Shown: positions 1-9,355, counted from the first letter of the stretch. The stretch is 64,000 nt of DNA from Actinomyces trachealis (GCF_015711475.1 NZ_CP065027.1:248001-312000); one strand, 5' to 3'. Notes: generated from the letters alone by a model not told the origin. Translations and numbers: made by a program.

Positions 1-426
1 CTGTCCTGGGAGCAGGTCTCCTCATTAGCGGCAGCCCATCTGCGGGACGGTAGCCTCGCTGCGGCCAAGGCGGTTACCGGAGTGAAGCTCCAGCAGGTTG
101 AGGGCGGGACGCCGGACTCCTTGCTGGTGGTGGTTAACGTGCTGGTAGCAACCTTCGAAGCGAAGGGCACCCTGTCTGTCAACCAGCTGGGGGACCTGGT
201 GCTGAGCCTGTCTGAGGTGGAGGTCAGCAGCGGCCCGCTCCCGGCTGTGGGGGTTCCCGACGACGATGCCTTCCTGGAGACGGTCGGCGTGCCGCAGACG
301 ATGACAGTGCTCCCGGCGAGTGATCTGCCTGAAGGGCTGAAGGTGGAGTCGGTGGAGACCTCAACAGCGGGCGTGACAGTGGTGCTCAGCGGGCAGGACC
401 TGGCTCTGGACAGCCTGGGAAAGTAG
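1..426 (+). CDS. LmeA-like (DUF2993) phospholipid-binding protein, C-terminal part
   Basis: The frame is open from the first base of the window, so this is the last 141 codons of a gene that begins outside. The C-terminal pattern 'LPEGLKVESVETSTAGVTVV' followed by LSGQDLAL resembles the end of DUF2993/LmeA proteins. Those are envelope-associated lipid-binding proteins of actinobacteria that handle phospholipids during cell-wall lipoglycan assembly. The alternating hydrophobic pattern fits a beta-rich fold. The signal peptide or lipobox that would show export is not in view. It lies 165 bases upstream of the MoxR operon on the same strand, but that gap is long enough for a separate promoter. 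The family call rests on pattern recognition of a partial protein. Confidence 0.6.
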   Translation: MSWEQVSSLAAAHLRDGSLAAAKAVTGVKLQQVEGGTPDSLLVVVNVLVATFEAKGTLSVNQLGDLVLSLSEVEVSSGPLPAVGVPDDDAFLETVGVPQTMTVLPASDLPEGLKVESVETSTAGVTVVLSGQDLALDSLGK

Positions 427-590
427 TTCTTGCGGCTGCGCTTCGGCCAGACCGTGCGAGGTGCGCAGGTACCCGCCCAGGTAGCACCCCTGTACATGGG
501 GTGTGCTGCCCGCGACTGTCTTGTGTTCTGGGCAGTAATGTCGCCTATCCTGCGTGGGGCACCCCCTAGCCCCATCCTTGAGGAGCGCTG

Positions 591-1868
591 ATGACCATCC
601 CGCCACATCCGACCAGCAGTGGACAGCCTGCCCACCGCTTCCCGCCCGTGGCCCCGGCAGCTTCGGGTGCGACGACGCAGCCGGATACGGAACGGACGAC
701 CGTGCTTCCTAGCCGCGTCTCCTCAGGGCGCTCTGCGCAGCCTGCCGTGCCTTCGGCCCCGGTAGTGCCTACCGCGCCCGCCGTGCCTTCAGTGCCCGCT
801 GCCTCCCCCCACCCCCAGTCCTCCGCACAGCACGGCGCCCCCCGGCTCTCGCGCAAGGACCTGAAGGACCCCAAGGGCAAGGACTCTGCCCCCACCCCGG
901 AAGACCTGTCCCGGGCCAAAGATCTCCTGGGCCGAGTCACCAAAACCTTTGCCGAGCGCGTCGTAGGGCAGGACCAGTTGCGCATCGCGATGGTCTCCAC
1001 CCTCATCGCTGGCGGACACATCCTGCTGGAGTCCGTGCCCGGGCTGGCCAAGACCACCGCCGCCCAAACTCTCGCGGCCGCCGTCTCCGGTTCCTTCCAC
1101 CGCATCCAGTGCACCCCCGACCTGATGCCCAACGACATTATCGGCACCCAGATCCTCAACTACGCCTCCGGAGAGATGACCACCCAGCTGGGGCCGGTCC
1201 ACGCCAACCTGGTCCTCCTAGACGAGATCAACCGCTCCTCCGCCAAAACCCAGTCCGCCATGCTGGAGGCCATGCAGGAGCGCCAGACCTCCATCGGCGG
1301 CGTCGTCTACCCTCTGCCCAAGCCCTTCATGGTCCTGGCCACCCAGAACCCGATCGAGGAGGAAGGCACCTACATCCTGCCTGAGGCGCAGATGGACCGC
1401 TTCCTTATGAAAGAGGTCCTGACTTACCCCCGGCCCGCAGAGGAGGCCGTCGTCCTGGACCGCGTCTCCAAGGGCACCTTCAACACCCCTATCACCACCA
1501 CCCCCATCACCACGGAGGACGTGCTCTGGCTACAGGCCACGGTGGACCGCGTCTGGGTGGACCCGGTCATCAAGCAGTACATCGTGGCCCTGGTTAACAC
1601 CTCCCGCGGGGGCGGCCCCCGCCCAGTGCCCGGCATCGACCGGCACGTGCGCGTCGGCGCCTCCCCGCGTGGCGGCATCGCCCTGATGAAGGTGGCCCAG
1701 GCGATCGCCCTGCAGGCTGGCCGCACCTACGTCACCCCTGACGACATTGGCCTGCTGCGCCACTCCGTGCTGCGCCACCGCCTGGTCCGCACCTACGACG
1801 CCCTGGCCGACGACGTCGCCCCCGAGTCCATCATCGACGCGATCTTCGCGGCCGTCCCAACACCCTGA
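591..1868 (+). CDS. MoxR-family AAA+ ATPase
   Basis: A MoxR-type AAA+ ATPase, a chaperone-like enzyme thought to act on von Willebrand A proteins encoded beside it. The first ~105 residues are a Pro/Ala/Ser-rich extension not usual in the family. The AAA core follows, with Walker A 'ESVPGLAKT' near residue 150 and Walker B 'LVLLDEINR' near residue 208. Downstream are the conserved '[12 protein letters not shown]' and 'PEAQMDRF' stretches (sensor 1 and arginine-finger regions). The lid domain ends the protein at 425 residues, long for MoxR because of the extension. The start follows GAGGAGCGCTG. It is the first gene of a co-directional run to 6522, and the next gene starts 20 bases downstream. 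The family is secure; the client is inferred from neighbours. Confidence 0.93.
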   Translation: MTIPPHPTSSGQPAHRFPPVAPAASGATTQPDTERTTVLPSRVSSGRSAQPAVPSAPVVPTAPAVPSVPAASPHPQSSAQHGAPRLSRKDLKDPKGKDSAPTPEDLSRAKDLLGRVTKTFAERVVGQDQLRIAMVSTLIAGGHILLESVPGLAKTTAAQTLAAAVSGSFHRIQCTPDLMPNDIIGTQILNYASGEMTTQLGPVHANLVLLDEINRSSAKTQSAMLEAMQERQTSIGGVVYPLPKPFMVLATQNPIEEEGTYILPEAQMDRFLMKEVLTYPRPAEEAVVLDRVSKGTFNTPITTTPITTEDVLWLQATVDRVWVDPVIKQYIVALVNTSRGGGPRPVPGIDRHVRVGASPRGGIALMKVAQAIALQAGRTYVTPDDIGLLRHSVLRHRLVRTYDALADDVAPESIIDAIFAAVPTP

Positions 1869-1888
1869 GTTCAAGCAGACCCAGCCGC

Positions 1889-2905
1889 ATGAGCCCTGAA
1901 GTGCCTCCATTGCCGCACCCACGCGAGACGCCACCCCTGCCTGGTGAGCCCATCTCGCGTGGCTCCCGGCTGGCCCGGGCGCGTGGACGCCTGACCCTAC
2001 CGACCCTGCGCCGCGCCACCGGCCTGCTGGACGGGCGCCACAAGTCAGTGTTCGTGGGCCACGGCCAAGACTTTGACGACCTCTCCCAATACCGCCCTGG
2101 TGACGACGTCACCGACATTGACTGGAAGGCCTCCGCCCGCTCCGGCCAGCCCATCATCAAGCGCTACCAGCGGGAATCCAACCTGCCCCTAGTGCTCGCC
2201 GTGGACACTGGCCGCACCATGGCCGCCCAAACCCCTACGGGTGAGGACAAGCGCACCCTGGCGCTGGCCGTCGCTGAGATTTTCTCCTACTTGGCCCGCA
2301 TGCGGGGGGACACGGTGGCCCTGGTAGCTGGCGACTCCCAGCGCCTGATCACCCGCCCGCCGCGCTCCGGCGCCGAGCACGCGGAGATGCTGCTGTCCAT
2401 CCTGGCCCGCGCCTGGGCCGAGTTGGAGGCCCCGGCCACGGACGCTGAACGTCTGCCGGACTTGCGCCCCGACGCCCCGGTCTCGGACGTGCGCCAGCTG
2501 CTGGGGCGGGTCATCACCTGGCATCCGCACCGCTCACTGGTGATCCTGCTCACCGACACCTCCCACCCGGATGAGACCGCCGTAGACCAGTTGCGCCGCC
2601 TGTCCGCCCAGCACGAACTGGTGGTGGTGCAGGTGGCCGATGACGTCGCCGTGCGCCCCGGTGCGGGACGCGCCCGTGACGTGGAAATGTCCGCTGAGCT
2701 GCCCGCCTTCCTGCGGGAGGATGCCTCCCTGGCCAAGACCCTGGAGCAGGAGGTCATGGGCCGCCGCCAAGCCGTGGCGCAGCTGCTGGACCGCCGCCAC
2801 ATTGAGCACGTGACCGTGGAGTCCGAGGACACGCTCATCGATTCCCTAGCGGACCTGCTGGAGCGTCAGCGCCGCCTGGCCGCCGTCGGACGCGGGAGGC
2901 GCTGA
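1889..2905 (+). CDS. DUF58 domain-containing protein
   Basis: A DUF58 protein, a von Willebrand A-like family almost always found beside MoxR ATPases. The hallmark 'RPGDDVTDIDWKASARSG' lies near residues 68-85, followed by KRYQRE and 'LVLAVDTGRTM', a degenerate metal-site loop in which DxSxS is replaced by DTGRT. No membrane segment or signal is evident, so a cytoplasmic location is likely. The first ~35 residues are Pro/Arg-rich. It sits 20 bases after the MoxR gene and 2 bases before the next gene, consistent with one transcript. The biochemical role of the family is not established; a part in assembling surface or metal-dependent complexes is inferred from context. Confidence 0.9.
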   Translation: MSPEVPPLPHPRETPPLPGEPISRGSRLARARGRLTLPTLRRATGLLDGRHKSVFVGHGQDFDDLSQYRPGDDVTDIDWKASARSGQPIIKRYQRESNLPLVLAVDTGRTMAAQTPTGEDKRTLALAVAEIFSYLARMRGDTVALVAGDSQRLITRPPRSGAEHAEMLLSILARAWAELEAPATDAERLPDLRPDAPVSDVRQLLGRVITWHPHRSLVILLTDTSHPDETAVDQLRRLSAQHELVVVQVADDVAVRPGAGRARDVEMSAELPAFLREDASLAKTLEQEVMGRRQAVAQLLDRRHIEHVTVESEDTLIDSLADLLERQRRLAAVGRGRR

Positions 2906-2907
2906 GC

Positions 2908-3435
2908 ATGACGATCTCCTTTGACCCGCCCGTCGGCATGCCCCTGTGGATGGTCATCATCCCAATCATCGTGCTGCTACTGGTTGCCGCCTGGCTGATC
3001 GGCTCCTTCATTTCCACGCGCCGCGACCGCTCGCTGAGCTACGGGGATATTCCTATGGCCCCCACTGTCCGCGACCAGTGGATCACCAAGATCGACGCCG
3101 TCGAGGCCCGCTTCCGTACCGGTGAACTGGACCTGCGGGCCCTGCACCTGGAACTGGCCTCCATACTGCGTGGCTTCGCGGGGGCCCGCTCAGGGGCGGA
3201 TATTGAGTCCTCCACCGTGTTGGAGATCTTGGACATTGCCGACACTGCGGGACCCCGCTCACCAATTGCCCGCCTGTTGTGGGTGCGTGCTGTCGGCCGT
3301 CCCCTGGACACGAACCCGCTCGGGCATGTGGGTGAGCTATTGGCGGTGTGGGAGCAGCCCTCCTTTGACCGGGAGCCGCGCGCAGCGGCGGAGCGTTCCC
3401 TGACTTCTGCGCGAGAGGTGGTCACGCGATGGTAA
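2908..3435 (+). CDS. Membrane-anchored protein of MoxR operon
   Basis: A 175-residue protein with a single strong membrane segment near residues 12-34 followed by a soluble, mostly helical domain. The position, between the DUF58 gene and the first von Willebrand A gene, is the one occupied by DUF4381-type proteins in Bacteroides aerotolerance-like (Bat) operons. I cannot confirm that family from motifs. The start lies 2 bases after the upstream stop and the end overlaps the next start by 7 bases, so translation is probably coupled. A structural or adaptor part in a membrane complex with the two VWA proteins is inference. Confidence 0.75.
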   Translation: MTISFDPPVGMPLWMVIIPIIVLLLVAAWLIGSFISTRRDRSLSYGDIPMAPTVRDQWITKIDAVEARFRTGELDLRALHLELASILRGFAGARSGADIESSTVLEILDIADTAGPRSPIARLLWVRAVGRPLDTNPLGHVGELLAVWEQPSFDREPRAAAERSLTSAREVVTRW

Positions 3436-4490
3436 TGCCCTGGATGCCCTGGCTGATCGGGCTGGTGGCCGTGGTTGTGGTGGTGCTGGCGCTGCTGACC
3501 GGAAAGCGGCACGCCACCGGCAAGCTGCAAGGCGGCAAGCTGCGCCGGGTCGCCAACTCTGCCCCCTTCCTGCGTTCGCAGGCTGTGCGTGACCGGATCG
3601 TCCGCCGTCGCTTCCTGAACGCGGGGCTGGCGCTGCTGTCAGTGGCCGGGCTGGTCGCTGCCGGTATCACCGCCGGGCGTCCCGCCAACGTCTCCATCCG
3701 CTCTGAGAAGCTGGCCAGCCGAGACATTGTGCTCTGCCTAGACGTCTCCTCCTCCATGTTTCAGGTGGACCAGGAGGTCCTGAAGGCCTTCGACAAGCTG
3801 CTGAACAGTTTCCAGGGTGAGCGCGTGGCCCTGGTGGCCTGGAACAGTACCGCGCAGACCATGGTGCCGCTGACCGACGACTATGACCTCCTGCGGAAAC
3901 AGTTCGACATCGCCCGCGAGGCCCTGGACTACACCCCTACCTTCCGCCACACCCCGGAAGACGACCGCTACCAAGAGGTGTTCGGCGGCACCCTGTCTGA
4001 AGCCACAGGGAACGCCTACTCCCTAGCCGGTGACGGCCTAGCCTCCTGCAGCTTGGTCTTTGACCAGACCGAGGCAAAAGACCGTTCCCGCTCAATCGTG
4101 CTGGCCACAGACAACGTGGTGCTGGACCGCAGTCATATGCAGATCTACAGCCTGGCGCAGGCCGGTGAGCTAGCCGCTTCCCGCAAGATCCAGCTGTTTT
4201 CCCTGTTCGGCTTCGACAAGTACCAGGGAGGCGGCGTGAACTACCAGCTGGACCCTGCGCCCTACCGTCAGGAGTTGAAGAACGTCACGGAGATACACGG
4301 CGGTCTGTTCTACGACGTCACCGACCCCAAGGCCACTGAAGGCATCGTGAACCGCCTGCAGCAGGATCAGGCACAGATCCTGGAGGGCGACATCCAAACC
4401 GTATTCACGGATATCCCCGAGCAGGCGGTGACGACCCTGGTGGTCTTCCTGCTGCTCCTCCTGGGGCTGGCCGCCTGGAGGCGCGCATGA
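3429..4490 (+). CDS. BatA-like von Willebrand A membrane protein
   Basis: A membrane VWA protein of the BatA type. It has membrane segments near residues 5-23 and 60-78. The VWA domain opens with the intact metal-ion-dependent adhesion site 'DVSSSM' (Asp105, Ser107, Ser109), and a last membrane segment lies near residues 333-350. This arrangement resembles Bat proteins, in which the VWA domain lies between flanking helices. The start at 3429 overlaps the previous gene, and the 3' end overlaps the next by 4 bases (ATGA). The intact site suggests real Mg-dependent binding of a partner, unlike the altered loop of the DUF58 protein. The partner is unknown. Confidence 0.88.
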   Translation: MVMPWMPWLIGLVAVVVVVLALLTGKRHATGKLQGGKLRRVANSAPFLRSQAVRDRIVRRRFLNAGLALLSVAGLVAAGITAGRPANVSIRSEKLASRDIVLCLDVSSSMFQVDQEVLKAFDKLLNSFQGERVALVAWNSTAQTMVPLTDDYDLLRKQFDIAREALDYTPTFRHTPEDDRYQEVFGGTLSEATGNAYSLAGDGLASCSLVFDQTEAKDRSRSIVLATDNVVLDRSHMQIYSLAQAGELAASRKIQLFSLFGFDKYQGGGVNYQLDPAPYRQELKNVTEIHGGLFYDVTDPKATEGIVNRLQQDQAQILEGDIQTVFTDIPEQAVTTLVVFLLLLLGLAAWRRA

Positions 4491-5539
4491 GACTGAACCC
4501 CATGGTGCCGTGGTGGTTGCTGATCGTGCTGGCGCTCGCGGTCTGCGGCCTGCTGCTCTGGTCCAGCCGCTGGTTGCTGCGCGCCGACGCCGACCGGGGC
4601 TCCCGCCGCACCCTGCTGCGCCGTGGCCTGCTGGCCACAGTGGTGTTGCTGATGGTGGCTGGCCCATCCGTGCCGATGCGCAGCGGGCAAACCTCCAGCA
4701 ATGTGGAGGTCTACCTGCTGGTGGACCGCACCGGGTCTATGGCCGCCGAGGATTGGAATGGCGGTGAGCCCAGGCTCAACGGGGTACGCCAGGACATCTT
4801 GGCTATTCGCGACGCCCTCCCCCAGGCACGCTTCTCTATCCTGGCCCTAGACTCCACTGCCGCCCGCGAACTGCCGTTGACCAGTGACCTGGACGCCGTC
4901 GGCGCCTGGGCCAACGCGCTCACGCAGGAGCTGAGCGCCAAGTCCACCGGCTCCTCCCTGGAGCGGGGCATGCCGCTGCTGGCCCGTTCACTGGTGCGCG
5001 CCCATGAGAACGACCCCGGGGATGCGCGCATCGTCTACCTGCTGTCTGACGGTGAGCCCACCGACGATGGCCAAGCCGCCAGGGAGGTCGCCGCCGCTGG
5101 GCTCAGCTGGGAGACGATCAAGCCACTGGTCGACGGCGGGGCCGTGCTCGGCTACGGCACCGCCGAGGGCGGCAAGATGCGCGAGTTTAACGGCAGCGCC
5201 GACTCCGGGGCTGGCAGCAGCGCCCCGTACCTCAAGGACGGGGCCACCGGCCAGGACGGCGTCTCCAAGATTGACGAGAACGCGTTGAACGGTGCCGCCA
5301 CCGGCTTAGGCTTGCCTTATGTCCACCGCACGGCGCCGGGCGGGGTTGAGAGCTTCACCAAGCTGGATGTGCAGACGATCCTCAAGGACAGGCGTGGCAA
5401 ACGCTCCCACCACAGCTACCTGGTGTGGCCCCTGGCGCTGGTCGCCTCCGGTCTGATCATCTGGGAGCTGGCAGCCTTAGCGCAGGCTGAAGGGAAGCTG
5501 CGCCGTCTGGCCCCGAGTACCAGGAGCATCCGCCCATGA
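4487..5539 (+). CDS. BatB-like von Willebrand A membrane protein
   Basis: A second membrane VWA protein. Two hydrophobic segments occur in the first ~65 residues, a VWA fold begins with 'VDRTGSM' (Asp80), and a C-terminal membrane segment lies near 308-330. The adhesion-site loop reads DRTGS rather than DxSxS, so the second position is changed while the third Ser is kept. Threonine and aspartate residues expected later are plausible ('LSDGEPTDD'). It overlaps the preceding VWA gene by 4 bases and the following gene by 4 bases, so the three are almost certainly translated together. By analogy with Bat operons the two VWA proteins may form a complex; that is inference. Confidence 0.87.
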   Translation: MRLNPMVPWWLLIVLALAVCGLLLWSSRWLLRADADRGSRRTLLRRGLLATVVLLMVAGPSVPMRSGQTSSNVEVYLLVDRTGSMAAEDWNGGEPRLNGVRQDILAIRDALPQARFSILALDSTAARELPLTSDLDAVGAWANALTQELSAKSTGSSLERGMPLLARSLVRAHENDPGDARIVYLLSDGEPTDDGQAAREVAAAGLSWETIKPLVDGGAVLGYGTAEGGKMREFNGSADSGAGSSAPYLKDGATGQDGVSKIDENALNGAATGLGLPYVHRTAPGGVESFTKLDVQTILKDRRGKRSHHSYLVWPLALVASGLIIWELAALAQAEGKLRRLAPSTRSIRP

Positions 5540-6522
5540 GCAGTCCTGAGGTACCCGAGGTTTCCGCCGCGCCCGGCACGGTTGTCCCGGACCCGGCCGG
5601 TGACCCGCGCTTTGACCGTGGGCAGATGAGCGAGCAGGCCATTGAGTCCTACACGCAGACCGTCAACGTGGGTGGGTCGGAGTCAGAGCTGGCCCCGGAG
5701 GACCCCGCCACCAAGGCGGCCCGCCTGCGACGCCGTCGCCGCCTGCTGGCTATTGGAACCGCGCCCGCCGCCCTGGCGACGCTGGTTTGCATCTGGCTGC
5801 TGACCATTGCCGGCCTGACCTTCTCCGGCAGCCACGCCGACCAGAAAGGCAACTACGACGTGGCGGTTTCGCGCTTCGCCACGGTCGAGTGGTTGGACCC
5901 GTGGCTGGTGCGCTGGCGCGTGCTCTACAACCTGGGCACGGCTGAGGCACTGGCCAACCGTGGCGATGACGCGGTGGCGCACCTGACCCAGGCGGTCGAG
6001 CTGGTGCCCAAAGGTAAGCAGTCCACCGGTGCGGACGGGCAGCTGGTTACTGACCCGTACAGTGACGAGTGCAAGGTGCGGCGTAACCTCTACGCCGCCT
6101 ATTTTGTCATGGGGCAGCACTCCTCCCAACCCATGAACCCTGAGGACGTGAAGGCACGCGCCGAAGCGGCGCTCGGCAACTGCCAGCCACCCGCGCAGGA
6201 CAATCAGAACCAGCCGTCACCCGCGCCCAATCCGACATCAACCCCGCCCGACACGCCCAGTGCGAGCCCTTCGCAGACAGCCTCGGAGCAGTCCAGCCAG
6301 GACCCGTCAGCGACGCCAAGCTCCAGTGCCAGCCCGTCCCAAGACCCCTCGGCCACAGCTAGCCCCTCGGCAGAGTCGACGGCCACCGGCTCCGCCTCAC
6401 CCAGCCCCAGTCCTAGCCCAGAGTCTTCACCTGACCCGCAGGCCACCTCCTTGGCTAGCCGGAACGCGGACGCCAACAGGGAAGAAGGCGGCGGCAAGAC
6501 GCAGCCCAACCGTCCTTGGTGA
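5536..6522 (+). CDS. BatC-like TPR membrane protein with Pro/Ser tail
   Basis: The last gene of the MoxR operon. One membrane segment lies near residues 71-96. Two TPR-like helical repeats follow: 'NYDVAVSRFATVEWLDPWLV' and then LYNLGTAEALANRGDDAVAHLTQ in the same region. From about residue 215 the protein is a ~95-residue low-complexity tail of Pro, Ser and Thr that would be extended and probably exposed. TPR proteins with one anchor (BatC/BatE type) commonly close such operons. The start overlaps the upstream VWA gene by 4 bases. The tail resembles cell-wall-spanning linkers in actinobacteria, suggesting the C-terminus lies outside the membrane. No sorting signal ends it. Confidence 0.8.
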   Translation: MSSPEVPEVSAAPGTVVPDPAGDPRFDRGQMSEQAIESYTQTVNVGGSESELAPEDPATKAARLRRRRRLLAIGTAPAALATLVCIWLLTIAGLTFSGSHADQKGNYDVAVSRFATVEWLDPWLVRWRVLYNLGTAEALANRGDDAVAHLTQAVELVPKGKQSTGADGQLVTDPYSDECKVRRNLYAAYFVMGQHSSQPMNPEDVKARAEAALGNCQPPAQDNQNQPSPAPNPTSTPPDTPSASPSQTASEQSSQDPSATPSSSASPSQDPSATASPSAESTATGSASPSPSPSPESSPDPQATSLASRNADANREEGGGKTQPNRPW

Positions 6523-6598
6523 GTTGCTTAACTGAACTGAGCCAGGCACTGGGCTGGCGGGGGCTTGGTCAGCTTGTCGCTTCCCACTCGCTGACAGC

Positions 6599-7282
6599 TC
6601 AGGTCAGAGCGCGCAGAGCGTTGACTTGCTGGCTGGCGTACTTCTCGGCGTCGGGCAGTAGCTTGAGCGAGGGCACCTCGTGGTCAGCGGGAGCGGAGCC
6701 GACGGCGCGCAACACATAGGCGTCCAAGGCCGCCAGAAAGGCCTCGCGTTCCTCAACATCGGTGGGCGTGGGGCGCCCGCCCATGACAGTGGCGTGGATC
6801 AGCGGGATGACCAAGCGCGGGTCCTGGCGGGGGATCAGGCCCTGGTCCATGGCCTCTGTGAGGATCTGGGCGAGCATCTGCAGCATCATGGCGGCGTGAG
6901 CGCGCAGACGGGCGGCGGTAGGCCGGGAGACGGAGGAGGCGAGCGGACCGGTGGTGGGGAAGTGGTAGTTGCGCTTCACCAGAGCCTGCTGGCGCACGTA
7001 TAGGCGCAGGCGGTCGATCGGGTCTGGCGTCTGCGCGGTGGCGCGGGCCAACTCGGCGGCGTGCAGCTGGGTCTCATAGTCCATAAAGGCCAGCAGGAGG
7101 TCTTCTTTGTCACTGAAGTGGTTGTAGACGGCAGTGCGGCCCACGCCCGCACGGTTGGCGACGTCGGACAGCGTGATTTTGTCGAAGGTGCGCTGAGAGA
7201 GCAGGGTAGATAGGGCATCGAACAGGGCGGTGCGAGTGCGCTCGCGGTGCTCGGCTAGGTTGGCTCCCATAATCTTCGGCAT
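6599..7282 (-). CDS. TetR-family transcriptional regulator
   Basis: A TetR repressor. The N-terminal helix-turn-helix reads 'TLSDVANRAGVGRTAVYNHF', followed by SDKEDLLLAFM, the usual recognition helix and start of the ligand domain. The C-terminal ~170 residues are the variable ligand-binding part. Three starts are possible (GTG 7291, ATG 7282, ATG 7270). ATG 7282 is preferred because GGGTGA lies just upstream. A palindrome covers this start region, suggesting self-repression. The gene converges on the MoxR operon and diverges from the M50 protease gene, its most likely target by position. The ligand cannot be guessed. Confidence 0.9.
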   Translation of the reverse strand: MPKIMGANLAEHRERTRTALFDALSTLLSQRTFDKITLSDVANRAGVGRTAVYNHFSDKEDLLLAFMDYETQLHAAELARATAQTPDPIDRLRLYVRQQALVKRNYHFPTTGPLASSVSRPTAARLRAHAAMMLQMLAQILTEAMDQGLIPRQDPRLVIPLIHATVMGGRPTPTDVEEREAFLAALDAYVLRAVGSAPADHEVPSLKLLPDAEKYASQQVNALRALT

Positions 7283-7302
7283 GTAGGTCACCCTAACCTA
7301 CA
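7282..7302. promoter_or_regulatory. Candidate TetR operator (palindrome)
   Basis: TGTAGGT and its exact inverse ACCTACA are separated by 7 bases. The sequence lies on the start codon and ribosome site of the tetR gene and in the gap to the divergent protease gene. Size and position fit a TetR-family operator used for self-control. The assignment is by position only. Confidence 0.5.
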
Positions 7303-7519
7303 AAATGACGTTGCACGAGTATCTGTCACCTCCCACCCCACCCCCACGCTCTCCCCTCACCAGGATTGGTCGCGTTTACCAATGACCGGTGCTGCCAGGC
7401 GTTTAGCGCATCTCACGGTGGTGGGCGTGCCGACGGGATCGCTGGGTGAGGCCAGCCCGGCGGCGTTGGTGCGCCTGGTTCACCCTGGGGCGGCGTCAGT
7501 AAGCTGGCAGACTGCTCTC

Positions 7520-8251
7520 ATGGACGGCACCGCTCCCAACACCTGGCAGCAGATCTGGCAAGCCGTGGTGGACCACTCCGTCCACACCAACCCGCCTACG
7601 CCCGGCTCTCTGTGGCCCGTGATTGTCCTGGTGGTGCTGGTGATCGCCGTCCCGCAGGCTCGGCGTTGGGGCCGCGCGTTGGGCACGATCGTCCATGAGG
7701 CCGGCCACGCCGTCGTCGGCCTGGCCGTCGGGCGCCGTTTTCATGGTTTCACCGTGGCCCGCGATCTCTCCGGCACCGCTGTCACCAGCGGTCCCGAACG
7801 TGGCGTTGGTCGGGCGCTGACCAGCTGGTCCGGCTACCCTGCCCCCGCGTTCCTGGGAGCGGTGCTGACCGCTACCGCCCTGCGCGGCTGGGTTGGCGCC
7901 TCCCTGGCGGGGTTGACACTGAGCCTGCTGCTCCTGCTGCTCATGTCCCGTTCTTTGCGCACGCTCGGAATGGTGGGCTTGGTGGCGCTGCTCACGCTGA
8001 CATTGTGGTGGTGGGGCGACGCCGTCGTGCCGCTGCGTGGCGGCGTGGTTGCCGGGATAGGGGTAGTGCTGCTGTTGGGGGCCTGGGACGCCCTGCTCGA
8101 CGTTGCCCACTCCCACGACTCCAGCCAGGACCACCGCACGCTGGCACGAATCACCTTCCTGCCAGCCTGGTTCTGGCTGGGCACCTGGGTGGTGGTTTGC
8201 GCCGCCTGCACCTGGGTGGTGGTGCGTGCTGGATCCGGTGTCCTATGGTGA
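7520..8251 (+). CDS. M50-type membrane metallopeptidase
   Basis: An integral membrane protein with the zinc-protease motif HEAGH (His59 to His63) between the first and second hydrophobic segments, as in the M50B (SpoIVFB/RseP-like) families of actinobacteria. About six membrane helices are visible, with runs of leucine such as 'LTLSLLLLLLMSRSL'. The likely third zinc ligand is in the C-terminal third ('GAWDALLDVAHSH'). The frame is open back to an ATG at 7382, but the extra 46 residues lack family character, so ATG 7520 is preferred. Neither start has a strong ribosome site. Cleavage of membrane-embedded substrates is the family role; the substrate is unknown. It is followed by mobile-element debris. 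Confidence 0.8.
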   Translation: MDGTAPNTWQQIWQAVVDHSVHTNPPTPGSLWPVIVLVVLVIAVPQARRWGRALGTIVHEAGHAVVGLAVGRRFHGFTVARDLSGTAVTSGPERGVGRALTSWSGYPAPAFLGAVLTATALRGWVGASLAGLTLSLLLLLLMSRSLRTLGMVGLVALLTLTLWWWGDAVVPLRGGVVAGIGVVLLLGAWDALLDVAHSHDSSQDHRTLARITFLPAWFWLGTWVVVCAACTWVVVRAGSGVLW

Positions 8252-8340
8252 ACGACCGGGTCTGCGTGGCACCCTCGTTGGGCAAATGGATGCGCTCTCC
8301 GGTCAACACCGAGTGACAACCAGCATCTTGAGAACGGGTG

Positions 8341-8418
8341 CTGTGGGCAAGCTTGATCGGCGCCAACAATGAATTTCAGGCCTGCCTCGTCCAGGGCGGT
8401 GAGGTTTGGTCTGCCATA
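8341..8418 (-). pseudogene. IS1634-like transposase scrap
   Basis: On the minus strand a short stretch reads 'NLTALDEAGLKFIVGAD', a pattern seen in the catalytic core of IS1634/IS4-type transposases. Nothing recognisable continues on either side: the IS3 element begins 2 bases away. It is a tiny remnant with no function. The assignment rests on about 25 residues. Confidence 0.4.
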
Positions 8419-8452
8419 GGTTTTGTGGACAGTGATGAAAATCATGTTTGAT

Positions 8453-9355
8453 TTAGGCTGCTGTCTGGTTGCTGTACCATTCATTGTGGACTTTGTTCGG
8501 GGTTTTGTAGCCCAGTGTTGAATGGAGTCTGGTTTGATTGTAACAGGTTTCTATCCAGTGTGTCGCATCCTTGATTGCTTTGTCGCGGGTGGGGTAGATT
8601 TTCCGGTTGACTAGTTCTTTCTTCAGGGCGGCGTTGAAGGATTGAGCGGCGGCGTTGTCGTAACAGCTTCCCGTGCGTCCCAGTGATGGCTGGATGCCGT
8701 GTCGGGCCATGGCTTGGGCGTATTCTTCTGAGGTGTACTGGGATCCTTTGTCGGAATGGAAGATCGTGTGACCGGGTTCGGTCGGGCAGTTGCGTGTGGC
8801 CATGTCGAGAGCTTGAGTGACCAAACTGGTGCGCATGTAGGACGCGATGGCGTATCCGATGATCTTGCGTGAGTAGCAGTCCATCACCGTGGCCAGGTAG
8901 GCATGTCCGTCCCAGGTGGGGATGCAGGTGATATCACCGACCCACTTGTGTCCTGATGCCTGGGCAGTGAAGTCCCGCTGGACCAGATCAGGACGCGTCT
9001 GGATGCCCGTGGCCAGGATCGTGGTGCGGGGACGGGGCTGGCAGGCCACCAGTCCTTCCTGGAGCATGATCTTGCGGACCAGCTCCGACCCCACCTCAAT
9101 GCCGTTGCGGACCAGCATCGCGTGGATCCTGCGCTACCCGTAGGCCTGTTGTGACTGGTCGAAGAAGTGCCGGATCAGCACGATGAGTTCGTCTCGTCGT
9201 TTCTGCTGCTCGGAGAGTCCCCGACGCCACCACGCGTAGTAGCCCGACCTGGACACATCAGCCCATCTGCACATCAGGTACACCGGGTAATTGCCTTCTT
9301 CGCGATGAAGGCAGACGTACTTGAGGCTACCGGGACTCCCAGGCGAAGAAGGCCG
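8453..9355 (-). pseudogene. IS3-family transposase OrfB, nonsense mutation
   Basis: The DDE integrase domain of an IS3 transposase. The reading frame holds 'YLMCRWADVSRSGYYAWWRR' and the catalytic region: GDITCIPT (first Asp), 'HSDKGSQYTSEEY' (second Asp) and NAALKKEL (Glu). It ends in HSTLGYKTPNKV. An in-frame TAG at 9134-9136 replaces the tyrosine expected in YGYRRIHAML. The remaining open part (8453-9118) keeps the DDE residues but lacks the N-terminal helix-turn-helix half. Expression would need the usual programmed frameshift from orfA, which is itself stopped early. No other disabling change is seen, so inactivation looks recent. Confidence 0.9.

Noticed and set aside
7382-7519. The upstream start of the M50 protease gene
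   Set aside because: The added 46 residues have no membrane or family character; the start at 7520 gives a normal N-terminus.
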